Assembly (NCBI RefSeq): GCF_012027305.1
Contig: NZ_SNUF01000001.1
Coordinates: 1,326,888 to 1,390,887 of the forward strand
Origin: Thermococcus sp. MAR1
GTDB taxonomy: Archaea > Methanobacteriota_B > Thermococci > Thermococcales > Thermococcaceae
DNA: 64,000 nucleotides
Reading direction: 5' to 3'
Positions 26,478 through 34,830 of the stretch are shown in pieces; position 1 is the stretch's first letter; every line of letters starts with the position of its first letter. The notes below the pieces were generated by a model. That model searched no databases. It saw nothing but the letters and a program-made list of their open reading frames with translations, and was not told the DNA's origin. The position numbers and the translations under genes were made by a program.

Positions 26478-26611
26478 CCTTTCGTTGTTTTCCATCTTGG
26501 CTTCGCCCCACATTGATTTAATACCGGGCTCCGCCCCCAGCAACCCCCTGATAAAATAAAAACATTGAATCTCACGATCATCGGTCATGAAAAGTGTGGA
26601 GGTGGTGAAAG

Positions 26612-28999
26612 ATGACCGAAAAGAGAGAAGTTAAGCTCAAGGTTGCCTCTGCCTATCAGCGTGACGTTGGCAGGGGGATAGTTAGAATAGACCGCAAAGC
26701 CATGCGCGAGATCGGTGTCCAGAGCGGCGACATCATCGAGATAATCGGAACCAAGAACACTGCTGCCGTTGTGTGGCCGGCTTACCCTGAGGATGAAGGA
26801 CTGAGCATCATCAGAATGGACGGAACCATAAGGAAGAACGCCGGCGTCGGCCTCGGCGATGAGGTTACCGTGAGGAAGGCCGAGGTCAAGGAGGCGAAGA
26901 AGGTCATCGTTGCACCAACCGAGCCGATTCGCTTCGGCCACGACTTCGTTGAGTGGTTCCACAGCAGGCTCGTCGGAAGGCCGGTCGTCAGGGGTGACTA
27001 CATCAAGGTCGGAATCCTCGGCCAGGAGCTGACCTTCGTAGTCACCGCGACAACTCCAGCCGGGATAGTCCAGATAACCGAGTTCACGGAGTTCCAGGTC
27101 AGCGAGAAACCTGTTAAGGAGGTCTCCAAGACCGCCGCCCTCGGAGTCACCTACGAGGACATAGGCGGCCTTAAGGACGTCATTCAGAAGGTCAGGGAGA
27201 TGATAGAGCTCCCGCTCAAGCACCCGGAGATATTCGAGAAGCTCGGCATCGAGCCGCCCAAAGGTGTCTTACTCTACGGCCCGCCCGGAACCGGTAAGAC
27301 CCTCCTGGCAAAGGCCGTCGCCAACGAGGCAAACGCGCACTTCATAGCCATCAACGGGCCGGAGATAATGAGCAAGTACTACGGCGAGAGTGAGGAGCGC
27401 CTTAGGGAAGTCTTCAAGGAGGCTGAAGAGAACGCTCCGGCGATAATCTTCATAGACGAGATCGACGCGATAGCTCCAAAGAGGGAAGAGACCCACGGCG
27501 AGGTCGAGAAGAGAGTCGTCAGCCAGCTGCTCACGCTGATGGACGGCCTCAAGAGCAGGGGTAAGGTAATAGTCATCGGCGCAACCAACAGGCCGGACGC
27601 TATAGACCCGGCACTGAGGAGGCCCGGCAGGTTCGACCGCGAGCTTGAGGTCGGCGTCCCCGACAAGGCCGGCAGGAAAGAGATACTCCAGATACACACC
27701 AGGGGAATGCCCATCGAGCCGGAGTTCAGAAGGGGAAGGGTCATCGAGATACTGGAGGAGCTGGAGAGGAACGACGCCTACCGCGAGAGCGCCGAGAAAG
27801 CTTTGATGAAGGTCAAGAACGCGAGGGACGAGGAGATCCCGGAGATACTCAGGGGCATAGACGAGAGGCTCTACGACGAGGTCAAGGCCAGGCTCATCGA
27901 TGGACTTCTCGAAGAGCTGGCTGAAGTCACCCACGGCTTCGTCGGTGCCGACCTCGCAGCACTGGCGAGGGAGGCAGCGATGGCCGCTCTGAGAAGGCTC
28001 ATCAAGGAGGGCAAGATCGACTTCGAGGCCGAGCACATACCCAAGGAGGTCCTTGAGGAGCTCAGGGTCACCAGGAAGGACTTCTACGAGGCCCTCAAGA
28101 TGGTCGAGCCTTCCGCTCTGAGAGAGGTGCTCCTTGAGGTTCCGAACGTCCGCTGGGACGACATAGGCGGACTGGAGGAGGTCAAGGAGGAGCTGAAAGA
28201 GGCAGTGGAGTGGCCGCTCAAGTACCCGGAGGCCTTCCTCGGGCTCGGCATAACCCCGCCGAAGGGCATACTCCTCTACGGACCGCCGGGAACGGGTAAG
28301 ACTCTCCTGGCCAAGGCCGTCGCCAACGAGAGCGAGGCCAACTTCATAGCCATCAAGGGCCCAGAGGTGCTCAGCAAGTGGGTGGGCGAGAGCGAAAAGA
28401 ACATCCGCGAGATATTCAGGAAGGCCCGCCAGGCGGCTCCAACGGTGATATTCATCGACGAGATAGACGCGATAGCCCCTAGGAGAGGCACGGACGTGAA
28501 CAGGGTCACCGACAGGCTCATCAACCAGCTCTTGACAGAGATGGACGGAATCCAGGAGAACAGCGGAGTGGTTGTCATAGCTGCAACCAACAGGCCCGAC
28601 ATCATAGACCCTGCCCTGCTCAGGCCCGGCAGGTTCGACAGGCTGATACTCGTTCCAGCTCCGGATGAGAAGGCCAGACTGGAGATATTCAAGGTGCACA
28701 CCAGGAGAGTTCCGCTGGCAGAAGACGTCAGCCTCGAAGAGCTTGCCAAGAGAACAGAGGGCTACACCGGTGCGGACATCGAGGCGGTGGTGAGAGAGGC
28801 AGCGATGCTCGCCATGAGGAGAGCGCTCCAGGAGGGCATCATAAGGCCCGGCATGAAGGCCGACGAGATAAGGGGGAAGGTCAAGGTGACGATGAAGGAC
28901 TTCGAAAGCACTCTCAAGAAGATAGGCCCCAGCGTGAGCGAGGAGACCATGGATTACTACAGGAAGATTCAGGAGCAGTTCAAGCAGTCACGCGGCTGA
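26612..28999 (+). CDS. CDC48/VAT-family AAA+ ATPase (second copy)
   Basis: A 795-residue VAT-type unfoldase: N-domain (about 1-180, [20 protein letters not shown]) and two AAA+ modules with GPPGTGKT Walker A at about residues 223 and 557, [11 protein letters not shown]alker B sites and arginine fingers in [11 protein letters not shown] and [11 protein letters not shown]. The D1 insert ([19 protein letters not shown]) is shorter than and different from that of the first copy at 8.5 kb. It follows hsp20 by 134 bp and may be transcribed with it; no Phr operator is seen directly before it, though a T/A-rich stretch (about 26551-26562) could serve as its own promoter. ATG 26612 follows GGAGGTGGTGAAAG. 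Confidence 0.95.
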   Translation: MTEKREVKLKVASAYQRDVGRGIVRIDRKAMREIGVQSGDIIEIIGTKNTAAVVWPAYPEDEGLSIIRMDGTIRKNAGVGLGDEVTVRKAEVKEAKKVIVAPTEPIRFGHDFVEWFHSRLVGRPVVRGDYIKVGILGQELTFVVTATTPAGIVQITEFTEFQVSEKPVKEVSKTAALGVTYEDIGGLKDVIQKVREMIELPLKHPEIFEKLGIEPPKGVLLYGPPGTGKTLLAKAVANEANAHFIAINGPEIMSKYYGESEERLREVFKEAEENAPAIIFIDEIDAIAPKREETHGEVEKRVVSQLLTLMDGLKSRGKVIVIGATNRPDAIDPALRRPGRFDRELEVGVPDKAGRKEILQIHTRGMPIEPEFRRGRVIEILEELERNDAYRESAEKALMKVKNARDEEIPEILRGIDERLYDEVKARLIDGLLEELAEVTHGFVGADLAALAREAAMAALRRLIKEGKIDFEAEHIPKEVLEELRVTRKDFYEALKMVEPSALREVLLEVPNVRWDDIGGLEEVKEELKEAVEWPLKYPEAFLGLGITPPKGILLYGPPGTGKTLLAKAVANESEANFIAIKGPEVLSKWVGESEKNIREIFRKARQAAPTVIFIDEIDAIAPRRGTDVNRVTDRLINQLLTEMDGIQENSGVVVIAATNRPDIIDPALLRPGRFDRLILVPAPDEKARLEIFKVHTRRVPLAEDVSLEELAKRTEGYTGADIEAVVREAAMLAMRRALQEGIIRPGMKADEIRGKVKVTMKDFESTLKKIGPSVSEETMDYYRKIQEQFKQSRG

Positions 29000-29080
29000 C
29001 AACAAGATCAGCGTTCGCGCAGGCGGGGCTGAACCCCTCAACCTTTTAACTTTTGAGACCGACTCTTCTACGGTGATCCC

Positions 29081-29578
29081 ATGAACGTTAGAAGGCTTGA
29101 GCTTCTTTTCGCGCTCACGCTGGTTCTGATGATGTACGTCTACCCGCTGGCCCTCATGGGCCTATGGCTCCTCATGAGGGAGCTCGTGGAGTATAGGGGG
29201 AGCATCAGAAGGTCGCTCATCGTTTTCATCGCCTCACTCCCCCTCTACGGGGCAAAGATAGTCCTCGGGATCTCCGGATGGAGCAGAACACTCGGAATAA
29301 CTCCCGTGGAGACCAGCCCCGCGGTGATAAACGCCGTCCACGTATTCTTCCTGGCCCTGCAGTTCCTCAGCCTGTACTTCCTCTACCGCGCCCTCTCGAG
29401 GATGTCCGACGACACCGGGGCGGAGATGCTGAAGACCGGCGGGCTCATGCTCCTCGTTGCCATACCACTCCACTTCGTCGCGATAACGGCCTACTTTATT
29501 GCGACGTGGATGGGGCTAGTCCTGATAATCTACGGGCTTGAGCAGACGGTCGGTCCACCAAACATCGGAAAAGCCTGA
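29081..29578 (+). CDS. Four-helix membrane protein, unknown
   Basis: A 165-residue integral membrane protein with four predicted helices: 8-35 (LLFALTLVLMMYVYPLALMG), 46-64, 84-106 (INAVHVFFLALQFLSLYFLY) and 121-150 (GGLMLLVAIPLHFVAITAYF). Short charged loops lie between. It begins with a signal-like basic MNVRRLE. I do not recognise the family. ATG 29081 follows ACGGTGATCCC. It converges on the miniprotein gene at 29582 with three bases between. Confidence 0.7.
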   Translation: MNVRRLELLFALTLVLMMYVYPLALMGLWLLMRELVEYRGSIRRSLIVFIASLPLYGAKIVLGISGWSRTLGITPVETSPAVINAVHVFFLALQFLSLYFLYRALSRMSDDTGAEMLKTGGLMLLVAIPLHFVAITAYFIATWMGLVLIIYGLEQTVGPPNIGKA

Positions 29579-29581
29579 GCT

Positions 29582-29731
29582 TCAGGCCACCCACTCAACC
29601 TCGTACTCCCTTGCTCCAAGCCTTTTCATTTCTTCCTTCGCCAGCTCTTCGGCTTTTTTGACGTCGTTAGTGGCAACTATTCTTTCCTCCGGCAGGGTGT
29701 TTTCGAAATAGTAGACTATCCTCACGAGCAT
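29582..29731 (-). CDS. 49-residue miniprotein A
   Basis: A 49-codon gene: MLVRIVYYFENTLPEERIV, then ATNDVKKAEELAKEEMKRLG and AREYEVEWVA. The predicted order is strand, strand, helix, strand, a compact alpha/beta fold. The evidence for expression is the Shine-Dalgarno site GGAGGCG nine bases before ATG 29731 and a minus-strand GTTATAATG (about 29770-29778). It has the same length and organisation as the miniprotein at 29895-30044, and the two are probably paralogues. Confidence 0.65.
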   Translation of the reverse strand: MLVRIVYYFENTLPEERIVATNDVKKAEELAKEEMKRLGAREYEVEWVA

Positions 29732-29894
29732 TGGTGAGCGCCTCCATTCTTCGTTGTGAACTAATGGACATTATAACGAACTTAAAAACTTTGCTGAATG
29801 CAAAGGTTCACCAATGTACCTAAATGGCATCAAAACCATAAGTTTGAGAACTCAAGATGAGGAAGCGTATAGAAATAGATGTGGAAACAGAGAT

Positions 29895-30044
29895 TTACTC
29901 AAGTTTCTCCAGCTCGAAGACCCTTGCGTCCTTCCGCTTTAATTCCCGAACCGCGAAACGCCTTGCCTCGTCAGCAGTGTCGGTTTCGAATATTATGGTT
30001 TCGCCGTGGTTTTCTCCACCGTGGAGTGTAAGGGCCCATTTCAT
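29895..30044 (-). CDS. 49-residue miniprotein B
   Basis: A 49-codon gene: MKWALTLHGGENHGETIIFE, then TDTADEARRFAVRELKRKD and ARVFELEKLE. It has the same predicted strand-strand-helix-strand order as miniprotein A, with a matching TxDxxxAxxxAxxEx(L/M)KR core and an AR-x-(Y/F)-E-(V/L)-E ending. ATG 30044 follows GGTGATACG; the longer reading from 30077 has no ribosome site. The JAMM protease gene diverges from it. Confidence 0.65.
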   Translation of the reverse strand: MKWALTLHGGENHGETIIFETDTADEARRFAVRELKRKDARVFELEKLE

Positions 30045-30079
30045 CGTATCACCGGCAGAGACTTCTCGGCGCTCCAAAA

Positions 30080-30087
30080 CTTATAAG
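30080..30087 (+). promoter_or_regulatory. TATA box of the JAMM protease gene
   Basis: CTTATAAG about 26 bp before the first ATG at 30109, so the transcript probably starts at or next to the start codon (leaderless). Confidence 0.55.
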
Positions 30088-30108
30088 GTTAACGGGAAAT
30101 TTATTGAC

Positions 30109-30633
30109 ATGATGATGGTTATTCACCCAAAAGATTTAAAACGGATTATCAAAGCAGCGGAAAATTCACGGGGGGAGATATGCGGCTTCCTCTTTGGCCA
30201 CAGGGACGGGGAGCGGATTGAAGTCAAGGAAGTCCGCTTCGTCCCCAACAGACTGAGTGGAGATGCCTTCGAGATGGAGCCGCTCGAAATGGTGAGGGCC
30301 ATCGACGATGCCGAGAAACGGGGCCTTGAGGTGGTAGGCATCTTCCATTCCCATCTGAAGTGCCCGCCGAGACCGAGCGGCAGGGATTTAGGGGGCATGA
30401 GGCTCTGGCCGGTCGTCTGGCTGATAGTTACGTCGAAGGGCGAGGTTAGAGCATGGATTCTGAAGGAGGGAAAGGTTGAGGCGGTGGAGGTTGAGGACGA
30501 GGTTGACTCTGTTAGGGGGGATATAGAGGAACTCGCCAAGAGCGTGAGGAGGGGGATGTTCAACGGAGGAGGAACAGGGAAAGAACTCGAAGAATTGAGA
30601 ATCGAAGCCCACGCACAGAGGGAACTTGATTAA
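30109..30633 (+). CDS. JAMM/MPN+ metalloprotease
   Basis: A zinc protease of the JAB1/MPN+ type; relatives in archaea remove ubiquitin-like SAMP proteins from conjugates or mature their precursors. The 174 residues have the whole motif: E23 in GEICGFLFGHRDG, H80 and H82 in GIFHSHLKCPPRPSGRD, S90 and D93. The size is like the Pyrococcus JAMM1 enzyme. A charged C-terminal tail (RIEAHAQRELD) follows the domain. The first of three consecutive ATG codons (30109) is taken; with the TATA box at 30080 the mRNA seems leaderless. Its stop overlaps the convergent mobB stop by four bases. Confidence 0.88.
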   Translation: MMMVIHPKDLKRIIKAAENSRGEICGFLFGHRDGERIEVKEVRFVPNRLSGDAFEMEPLEMVRAIDDAEKRGLEVVGIFHSHLKCPPRPSGRDLGGMRLWPVVWLIVTSKGEVRAWILKEGKVEAVEVEDEVDSVRGDIEELAKSVRRGMFNGGGTGKELEELRIEAHAQRELD

Positions 30634-31364
30634 TCGTCCCTAATCACGATCTCTATCCTTCTCCCCTCGCGGTAGCCCTTCATAGCCGAGAGCATGCCTT
30701 TGATAGTTTTCTCGACGAGCTCCTGCACCCAGTCCTTCATGGGCAATGGTTGCCCGTCTATCTTAACGGTCACCTTGGGCTTTGAGCTGAGGACAACGCA
30801 GTCCCTCAGCGTTTTCTCGCCGCTCACTATCATCCTGGCCATTTCCGCACAGCGGAAGCCGCAGAGGCCGCAGTCTATGTTGGGGAGCATGAAGGCCCTC
30901 TTCTCCACCAAATCCGCTAGCTTTTCCGGCTCTTTGGTGGCATCTATAACCTGGAGACCATCTACCTCATCAACGCCGGCTGAGGCAATGACCCCACTCA
31001 CCGCTATTGCTAGGCCGTCGTTGAGCTCCCTGACTTCATTTGCGTCCCTCGCGCATATGACCTTGGGGACGTGCTGAAGGTATTTGAACCCCTCGAGCAG
31101 GAGGAAATCGGCGGAGATCATCGAGAAGAGCGCGTTGATGTCCTTGGCGTTGAAGAGCAGTGCATCGGTATCGTTCGCCCTGAGGAGGACGGCATCGGCG
31201 ACCTTTGAGAAGCGCCACGTATCGCTCCCCTCTCTGTCGAAGTCGGCGTGCATGCTCTTAGCTATTACCACCCGGTAGCCGCGTTCCTTCAAAACCTTCG
31301 CGACGGCCTCAACCGTCGTCGTTTTCCCGCTCTTCTTGAAGCCCACGAAGGCAATGCCCCTCAT
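30630..31364 (-). CDS. mobB: MobB-type GTP-binding protein with Fe-S-like motif
   Basis: The N-terminal 155 residues are a MobB P-loop NTPase (GFKKSGKTTTVEAVAKVL, residues 8-25; SMHADFDREGSDTWRFS; DFLLLEGFK), which helps attach GMP to molybdopterin for molybdenum or tungsten enzymes. The C-terminal 85 residues add a C165xxC168xxxC172 cluster (DCGLCGFRCAEMARMI) with a further Cys near 188, an iron-sulphur-like site common in archaeal MobB proteins. It follows the LSm gene by 9 bp. It converges on the JAMM protease gene with a four-base overlap. Confidence 0.88.
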   Translation of the reverse strand: MRGIAFVGFKKSGKTTTVEAVAKVLKERGYRVVIAKSMHADFDREGSDTWRFSKVADAVLLRANDTDALLFNAKDINALFSMISADFLLLEGFKYLQHVPKVICARDANEVRELNDGLAIAVSGVIASAGVDEVDGLQVIDATKEPEKLADLVEKRAFMLPNIDCGLCGFRCAEMARMIVSGEKTLRDCVVLSSKPKVTVKIDGQPLPMKDWVQELVEKTIKGMLSAMKGYREGRRIEIVIRDD

Positions 31365-31373
31365 CCGAATCCC

Positions 31374-31589
31374 TCACAGGAGCATTATCCAGTTGAGGTC
31401 GTCTATCTTCACCACGAGGGCCTTTGCCCTGTTTCCCGCTATATCGACGACGTCCCTCAGGAGTATGACCTCCTCATCGAAGTCCTCCAGGATTCCGGTG
31501 AAGGAATGCTCGTTGCTAACCGCCAGGGCAACCCTCTTCCCCTTCCAGGTCTCAAGGGTCTTATCAAGCAGGTACTGCTTCTCGCCCAT
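31374..31589 (-). CDS. LSm/Sm-like RNA-binding protein
   Basis: A 71-residue single-domain Sm protein with Sm1 (LLDKTLETWKGKRVALAVSNEHSFTGILEDFDEEVILLRDV, with the F-x-G-x-L-x-x-F/Y-D pattern) and Sm2 (RAKALVVKIDDLNWIML). These form heptameric rings that bind U-rich RNA. It differs from the canonical SmAP1 and is likely a second, divergent LSm. ATG 31589 follows GGAGGTGAGCGC. It is promoter-proximal to mobB and shares a TATA-centred palindrome with the divergent gene at 31652. Confidence 0.82.
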   Translation of the reverse strand: MGEKQYLLDKTLETWKGKRVALAVSNEHSFTGILEDFDEEVILLRDVVDIAGNRAKALVVKIDDLNWIMLL

Positions 31590-31608
31590 GCGCTCACCTC
31601 CAGAAACC

Positions 31609-31627
31609 AAAAGCCTATAAGGCTTTT
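31609..31627. promoter_or_regulatory. TATA-centred palindrome, bidirectional promoter
   Basis: AAAAGCCT-ATA-AGGCTTTT, perfect 8-bp arms. The centre CTATAAGG is a TATA box for the plus-strand gene at 31652, and TTAAAAGC over its other arm serves the LSm gene. A protein bound here would control both directions. Confidence 0.45.
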
Positions 31628-31651
31628 AACCGTTTCCGGTTCGGTGATAGA

Positions 31652-32482
31652 ATGAGGTTCGTCACGAAGAGTGAGGCTGTGAAGAAATCCTTTTTCGAGG
31701 ATCTGAGGAAAGCTGGAATAAAGTTCGAGCTTCATGAGAGACTTGGATACGAGGCGTTCGTGGGGTACCTGCTCGAGGGGACCCTTGAGGAGATAAGCGC
31801 GCAGATAGACGTCATAGAGGGGGCAGACAGGGAGGCCCTCAGGGAGGGCTTCGTCTCCTTCAGGGAGAGCCTCAACCACATACTTGAGCACATCAAGGTC
31901 GGCGAGAGGTTCGAGACGCTCCTTCAGGAGGGCCCATGGGTGGCTGAACTCCTCGACCAGCTCACAAGGAACGGGGCAATAGACTACAGCGACGGCGTCA
32001 TCAAGCTGAAGGAAGGAGTTGACGTCACGAAGCTCCGCTTCGAGTTTAAGTTCCCCTTTAACCTCGTCCACAGCCCCGAGAGCGCCGAGAGGATAGCCAA
32101 GCAGTTCGCGTTTACAGACCTAACCATGGAGTACGAGTTCGAGATACTCGAGCTGGACATAGGCAAAATAAACACCCTCGGAAAGATCGCAGCGCGCTAC
32201 TTCCCCGAGGATTACCTCCTCAGGGTCTACTTCGCGCTGATAGGCCGCTCGATTCTCTCTGGGGAGATACTCAAGTCCCTCGGCAACGAGAAGGTTCCTG
32301 AGGAAGACCTGGTCAAGGCGTTCGTGAGGGCCTCACCCATCTCGATACCCACGGAGAAGGGAACCCTCGTCATCAACTACTCCCCAAAGGCCGTCGAGGA
32401 GGTTCTCCGCTTCCTCAAGAGGGCAGGCTACATCGAGATAAAGGCTGGAAAGGTGAAGAAGCTCAGGGACCTAAACTCATAA
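31652..32482 (+). CDS. Conserved hypothetical protein, 276 aa
   Basis: A soluble, acidic protein that I do not recognise. The first half is helical (AVKKSFFEDLRKAGIKFELHER, REALREGFVSFRESLNHILEH); the centre has a mixed segment (GVIKLKEGVDVTKLRFEFKFPFN); the last part (IPTEKGTLVINYSPKAVEEV then LRFLKRAGYIEIKAGKVKKL) looks like a small winged-helix or wing-like domain. No catalytic motif or membrane segment. ATG 31652 follows GGTGATAG. Divergent from the LSm gene. Confidence 0.75.
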   Translation: MRFVTKSEAVKKSFFEDLRKAGIKFELHERLGYEAFVGYLLEGTLEEISAQIDVIEGADREALREGFVSFRESLNHILEHIKVGERFETLLQEGPWVAELLDQLTRNGAIDYSDGVIKLKEGVDVTKLRFEFKFPFNLVHSPESAERIAKQFAFTDLTMEYEFEILELDIGKINTLGKIAARYFPEDYLLRVYFALIGRSILSGEILKSLGNEKVPEEDLVKAFVRASPISIPTEKGTLVINYSPKAVEEVLRFLKRAGYIEIKAGKVKKLRDLNS

Positions 32483-32483
32483 T

Positions 32484-32506
32484 TTATTTTTGATTTTTTG
32501 TTATTG
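32484..32506 (+). terminator. T-rich terminator after the 276-aa gene
   Basis: A run of thymines (TTTATTTTTGATTTTTTGTT) directly after the stop, typical of archaeal U-tract termination. Confidence 0.5.
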
Positions 32507-32708
32507 AAAACTTAACTTGGAATGTAAACGGTTGTATATCCCCCAATGGGATATGTTAAAACATGAACAATTATTTGGAAACAGAACGTCACGTTATTTA
32601 GATTTTCGACGCTCTTGTTTTCTGTTTTTAACTGTTAAAAAATTATAACAACTTCGAGAAGAAAATGATATATACTATCAAATCTCCAATGGACTGAGGT
32701 GGTCTTCC
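32507..32708 (+). other. A/T-rich interval before the NSS transporter
   Basis: About 200 bp without an ORF, more A/T-rich than its surroundings. It contains the palindrome at 32536 and the promoter-like GATATATACTATC (about 32668-32680). Confidence 0.5.
32536..32554. promoter_or_regulatory. Inverted repeat upstream of the NSS transporter
   Basis: ATATCCC-N5-GGGATAT, perfect 7-bp arms, about 170 bp before the start codon. It is too far from the start to be a simple repressor site for the nearest TATA-like element, so it is a candidate activator or terminator hairpin. Confidence 0.3.
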
Positions 32709-33998
32709 GTGAACAGAATGAGTCTTGGATATCTAAGCTTGGTCGTGGCGGCCTTTATGATAGGTCTCGGAAACATATGGAAGTTCCCGGCCCTGGCATT
32801 CCAGCACGGACTTGGAGGAATAATAGTGTACGTAATCTTCGTCGCAATGATGATTCCCCTTATAGCGGTTGCCCTGGAGAGCACCAAACACAAGAGGTAT
32901 GAACTGCTCGAATATTACCTAAAGGAGTACCAAAGGCCCGCGTTTGGCTTCATGTTCCTACTGTTCAACATACTCCTCTTGAGCTACTATTCGATAGTCG
33001 GGGGATGGACCCTCAGTTCTCTGGTCATTGAAGACGTTACCTCCAGTTTTACCGGGAACATCATTACTTTGCTCTTCGTCTTTGCACTGCTGATATTGAT
33101 ACTGGTCAGGGGAAGGGAGAAAACGCTTGACGTTATGGTTATCTCCGTTGGTCTGTTTTTCCTGGCAGTTGTAGCCACGATAATCGGCATGTACACTACC
33201 GTTCCGGACAAAGGGGCAATAGGACACTTCATAGGACAAGCGTTTGCATGGAAAGGAATAAGCGGCACGACCATCAAAGATATGGCAGTGCAAGCCGCAT
33301 ATTCCGTGAGTCTCGGTATGGGTTTCTACCTAATCCTCGGTGCATTCCTTCCAGATGAGATATCGGGAACAAAGCTCGCTTCTATTGGAGTGGCCCTTGA
33401 TACGTTTGCCTCAATATTGGCCACCTTTGTCATCGCAATGGTCCTCGCGGTTGACCCGAGCATACCAATCCAGGGGACGGCATTGCTCTTCCAGGGGCTT
33501 CCACGGGTGATGCTTGATATCCTAAAACTTCCAGCTCTCCTATACCTCCTCAGCTTCGCGGTCTTCCTTGCGGCACTGTCAAGTATGATCCCAATTGGAG
33601 AGACCATCGTGAGAATATACGAGGAGTTCACGAGACTCCCCAGGGAGAAGGCAGTTATTATCATCATCGGAGCAACCGCGGTAATTGGTCTCGCAAACGT
33701 TTTTGGAATGCACTTCGGCGTTGACACCATTACCGTTCTTGACGGTGCGGTGTCCACCTTCGTCCTCTTTGGAGGGATAATAGCCGCTTGGGCGGCGATA
33801 GAGCACAGGGAGTACGTTCCAAAGGAGGTAAAAAACGCCGCGTATCCAGGCATTGTCCTTGTGGGAATACTTGGACTTTATTCGCTATTCCACATGATTA
33901 AGGGAGGACAGTACGTCTCGTTTGTGCTTTTGGTCGGCATAGTTGGAATGGCCCTTGCGTTGAATGGCAAGCTAAGGGATTATCTTGAGGCAAGGTAA
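32709..33998 (+). CDS. Sodium-dependent transporter, NSS (SNF) family
   Basis: A sodium symporter for an amino acid or similar small molecule. The 429 residues form a LeuT-type fold of 11-12 membrane helices. The first helix has the break MIGLGNIWKFPALAFQHGLGG, which supplies the sodium and substrate sites. The usual SNF features GGWTLSSLV, FASILATFVIAM and FLAALSSMIPIGETIVRIYEEF follow. The start is GTG 32709, six bases after GAGGTGG; ATG 32718 is an alternative. Which substrate it carries is not visible. Confidence 0.9.
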   Translation: MNRMSLGYLSLVVAAFMIGLGNIWKFPALAFQHGLGGIIVYVIFVAMMIPLIAVALESTKHKRYELLEYYLKEYQRPAFGFMFLLFNILLLSYYSIVGGWTLSSLVIEDVTSSFTGNIITLLFVFALLILILVRGREKTLDVMVISVGLFFLAVVATIIGMYTTVPDKGAIGHFIGQAFAWKGISGTTIKDMAVQAAYSVSLGMGFYLILGAFLPDEISGTKLASIGVALDTFASILATFVIAMVLAVDPSIPIQGTALLFQGLPRVMLDILKLPALLYLLSFAVFLAALSSMIPIGETIVRIYEEFTRLPREKAVIIIIGATAVIGLANVFGMHFGVDTITVLDGAVSTFVLFGGIIAAWAAIEHREYVPKEVKNAAYPGIVLVGILGLYSLFHMIKGGQYVSFVLLVGIVGMALALNGKLRDYLEAR

Positions 33999-34004
33999 AG
34001 TACT

Positions 34005-34700
34005 TCAGAGCGTTCTTACCTTTGCTTTTCCATTTTTCTTCAGCCATTCCAGCAGTTCCTTTGCGAACTCAAACTTCTTCCTCTTGCTCTCCCAGACCGG
34101 AACGTGCTCCCTCAAGCCGGGCTTGCTCCACCTCCCCACGGTCTCGCCGAAGTCGAAGCCGACGAGGATTATTTCCCTCGCCCCCAGTTCCTCTGCCAGA
34201 AAAGCGGCCCTGTCGCCGTCAGTAAAGCCGCCGAAGTTGTAAACTATGTCCAGCGGTTCAGTCTGGGTCGTTCCCAGTATCCTAGAGAAGAGCGGCACGT
34301 AGGCGGTCAGTTTATCCACGTTGTCACCGTGCGCATGGACCACCATGAACGCTCCCCGGTCGTTTGCCAGCTTCAGATCGGGAATCCTGCCGTCGAGGTC
34401 GGAAACGATGATGTCGGGCACCATATCATGCTCGAGGAGCGCTGATGTTGCCCCATCGGCCGCTATAAGAGTCCCATCTGAGAAGTCGTGCTCTGCCAAA
34501 GCATTCTCCAGACTTGGACCGCAACCGAAGACGTAGACCCTTTTCCCGACGACGGTGGCTAACTCATCCCTCAGGATGTACTCATCACCCTCAAGGAGCA
34601 GTGCCCTCAGGATTCTGGCGGATCTTCTGTCTCCCTCCACCGAGTACCCCATCTCCCGAACGATGCGGAGGTAGAAGGGCCTCCATTCTTCCCAGTCCAT
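34005..34700 (-). CDS. mptE: MptE-like 6-hydroxymethylpterin diphosphokinase
   Basis: A 231-residue DUF115 protein, the archaeal replacement for FolK that pyrophosphorylates 6-hydroxymethyl-7,8-dihydropterin. The signature motifs are VFGCGPSLENALAEH (about 55-69), LIAADGATSALLEHDMVPDIIVSDLDG (about 75-101), AFMVVHAHGDNVDKL (about 111-125) and ILVGFDFGETVGRW (about 182-195). ATG 34700 gives this length; a TATA box (GATATATTC, minus strand, about 34720-34728) sits so close that the mRNA is probably leaderless. The longer frame to 34988 reads through the promoter and is rejected. Confidence 0.85.
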   Translation of the reverse strand: MDWEEWRPFYLRIVREMGYSVEGDRRSARILRALLLEGDEYILRDELATVVGKRVYVFGCGPSLENALAEHDFSDGTLIAADGATSALLEHDMVPDIIVSDLDGRIPDLKLANDRGAFMVVHAHGDNVDKLTAYVPLFSRILGTTQTEPLDIVYNFGGFTDGDRAAFLAEELGAREIILVGFDFGETVGRWSKPGLREHVPVWESKRKKFEFAKELLEWLKKNGKAKVRTL

Positions 34701-34745
34701 GGGTAAAGATGGAGACGGAGAATATATCAACTTTATCCCCGCCCC

Positions 34746-34818
34746 AAGTTCGAACTTCGTCGGTTCGATAATGAACACTACGAAAGGTTTAAATCCATGG
34801 ATGTTCGTAAATATCCAT
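34746..34818. promoter_or_regulatory. Palindromes in the mptE/oligopeptide transporter divergent region
   Basis: AAGTTCGAACTT (34746-34757) and ATCCATGGAT (34793-34802) are perfect palindromes; ATCCAT recurs at 34813-34818. The second overlaps the downstream edge of the TATA-like GGTTTAAATCC (about 34787-34797) and precedes the substrate-binding protein gene. Confidence 0.35.
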
Positions 34819-34830
34819 CGGTGACACCTT

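Noticed and set aside
27269..28699. 476-aa minus-strand ORF
   Set aside because: Antisense to the second CDC48 gene; no domain, ribosome site or promoter. It arises from the codon bias of the GC-rich gene.
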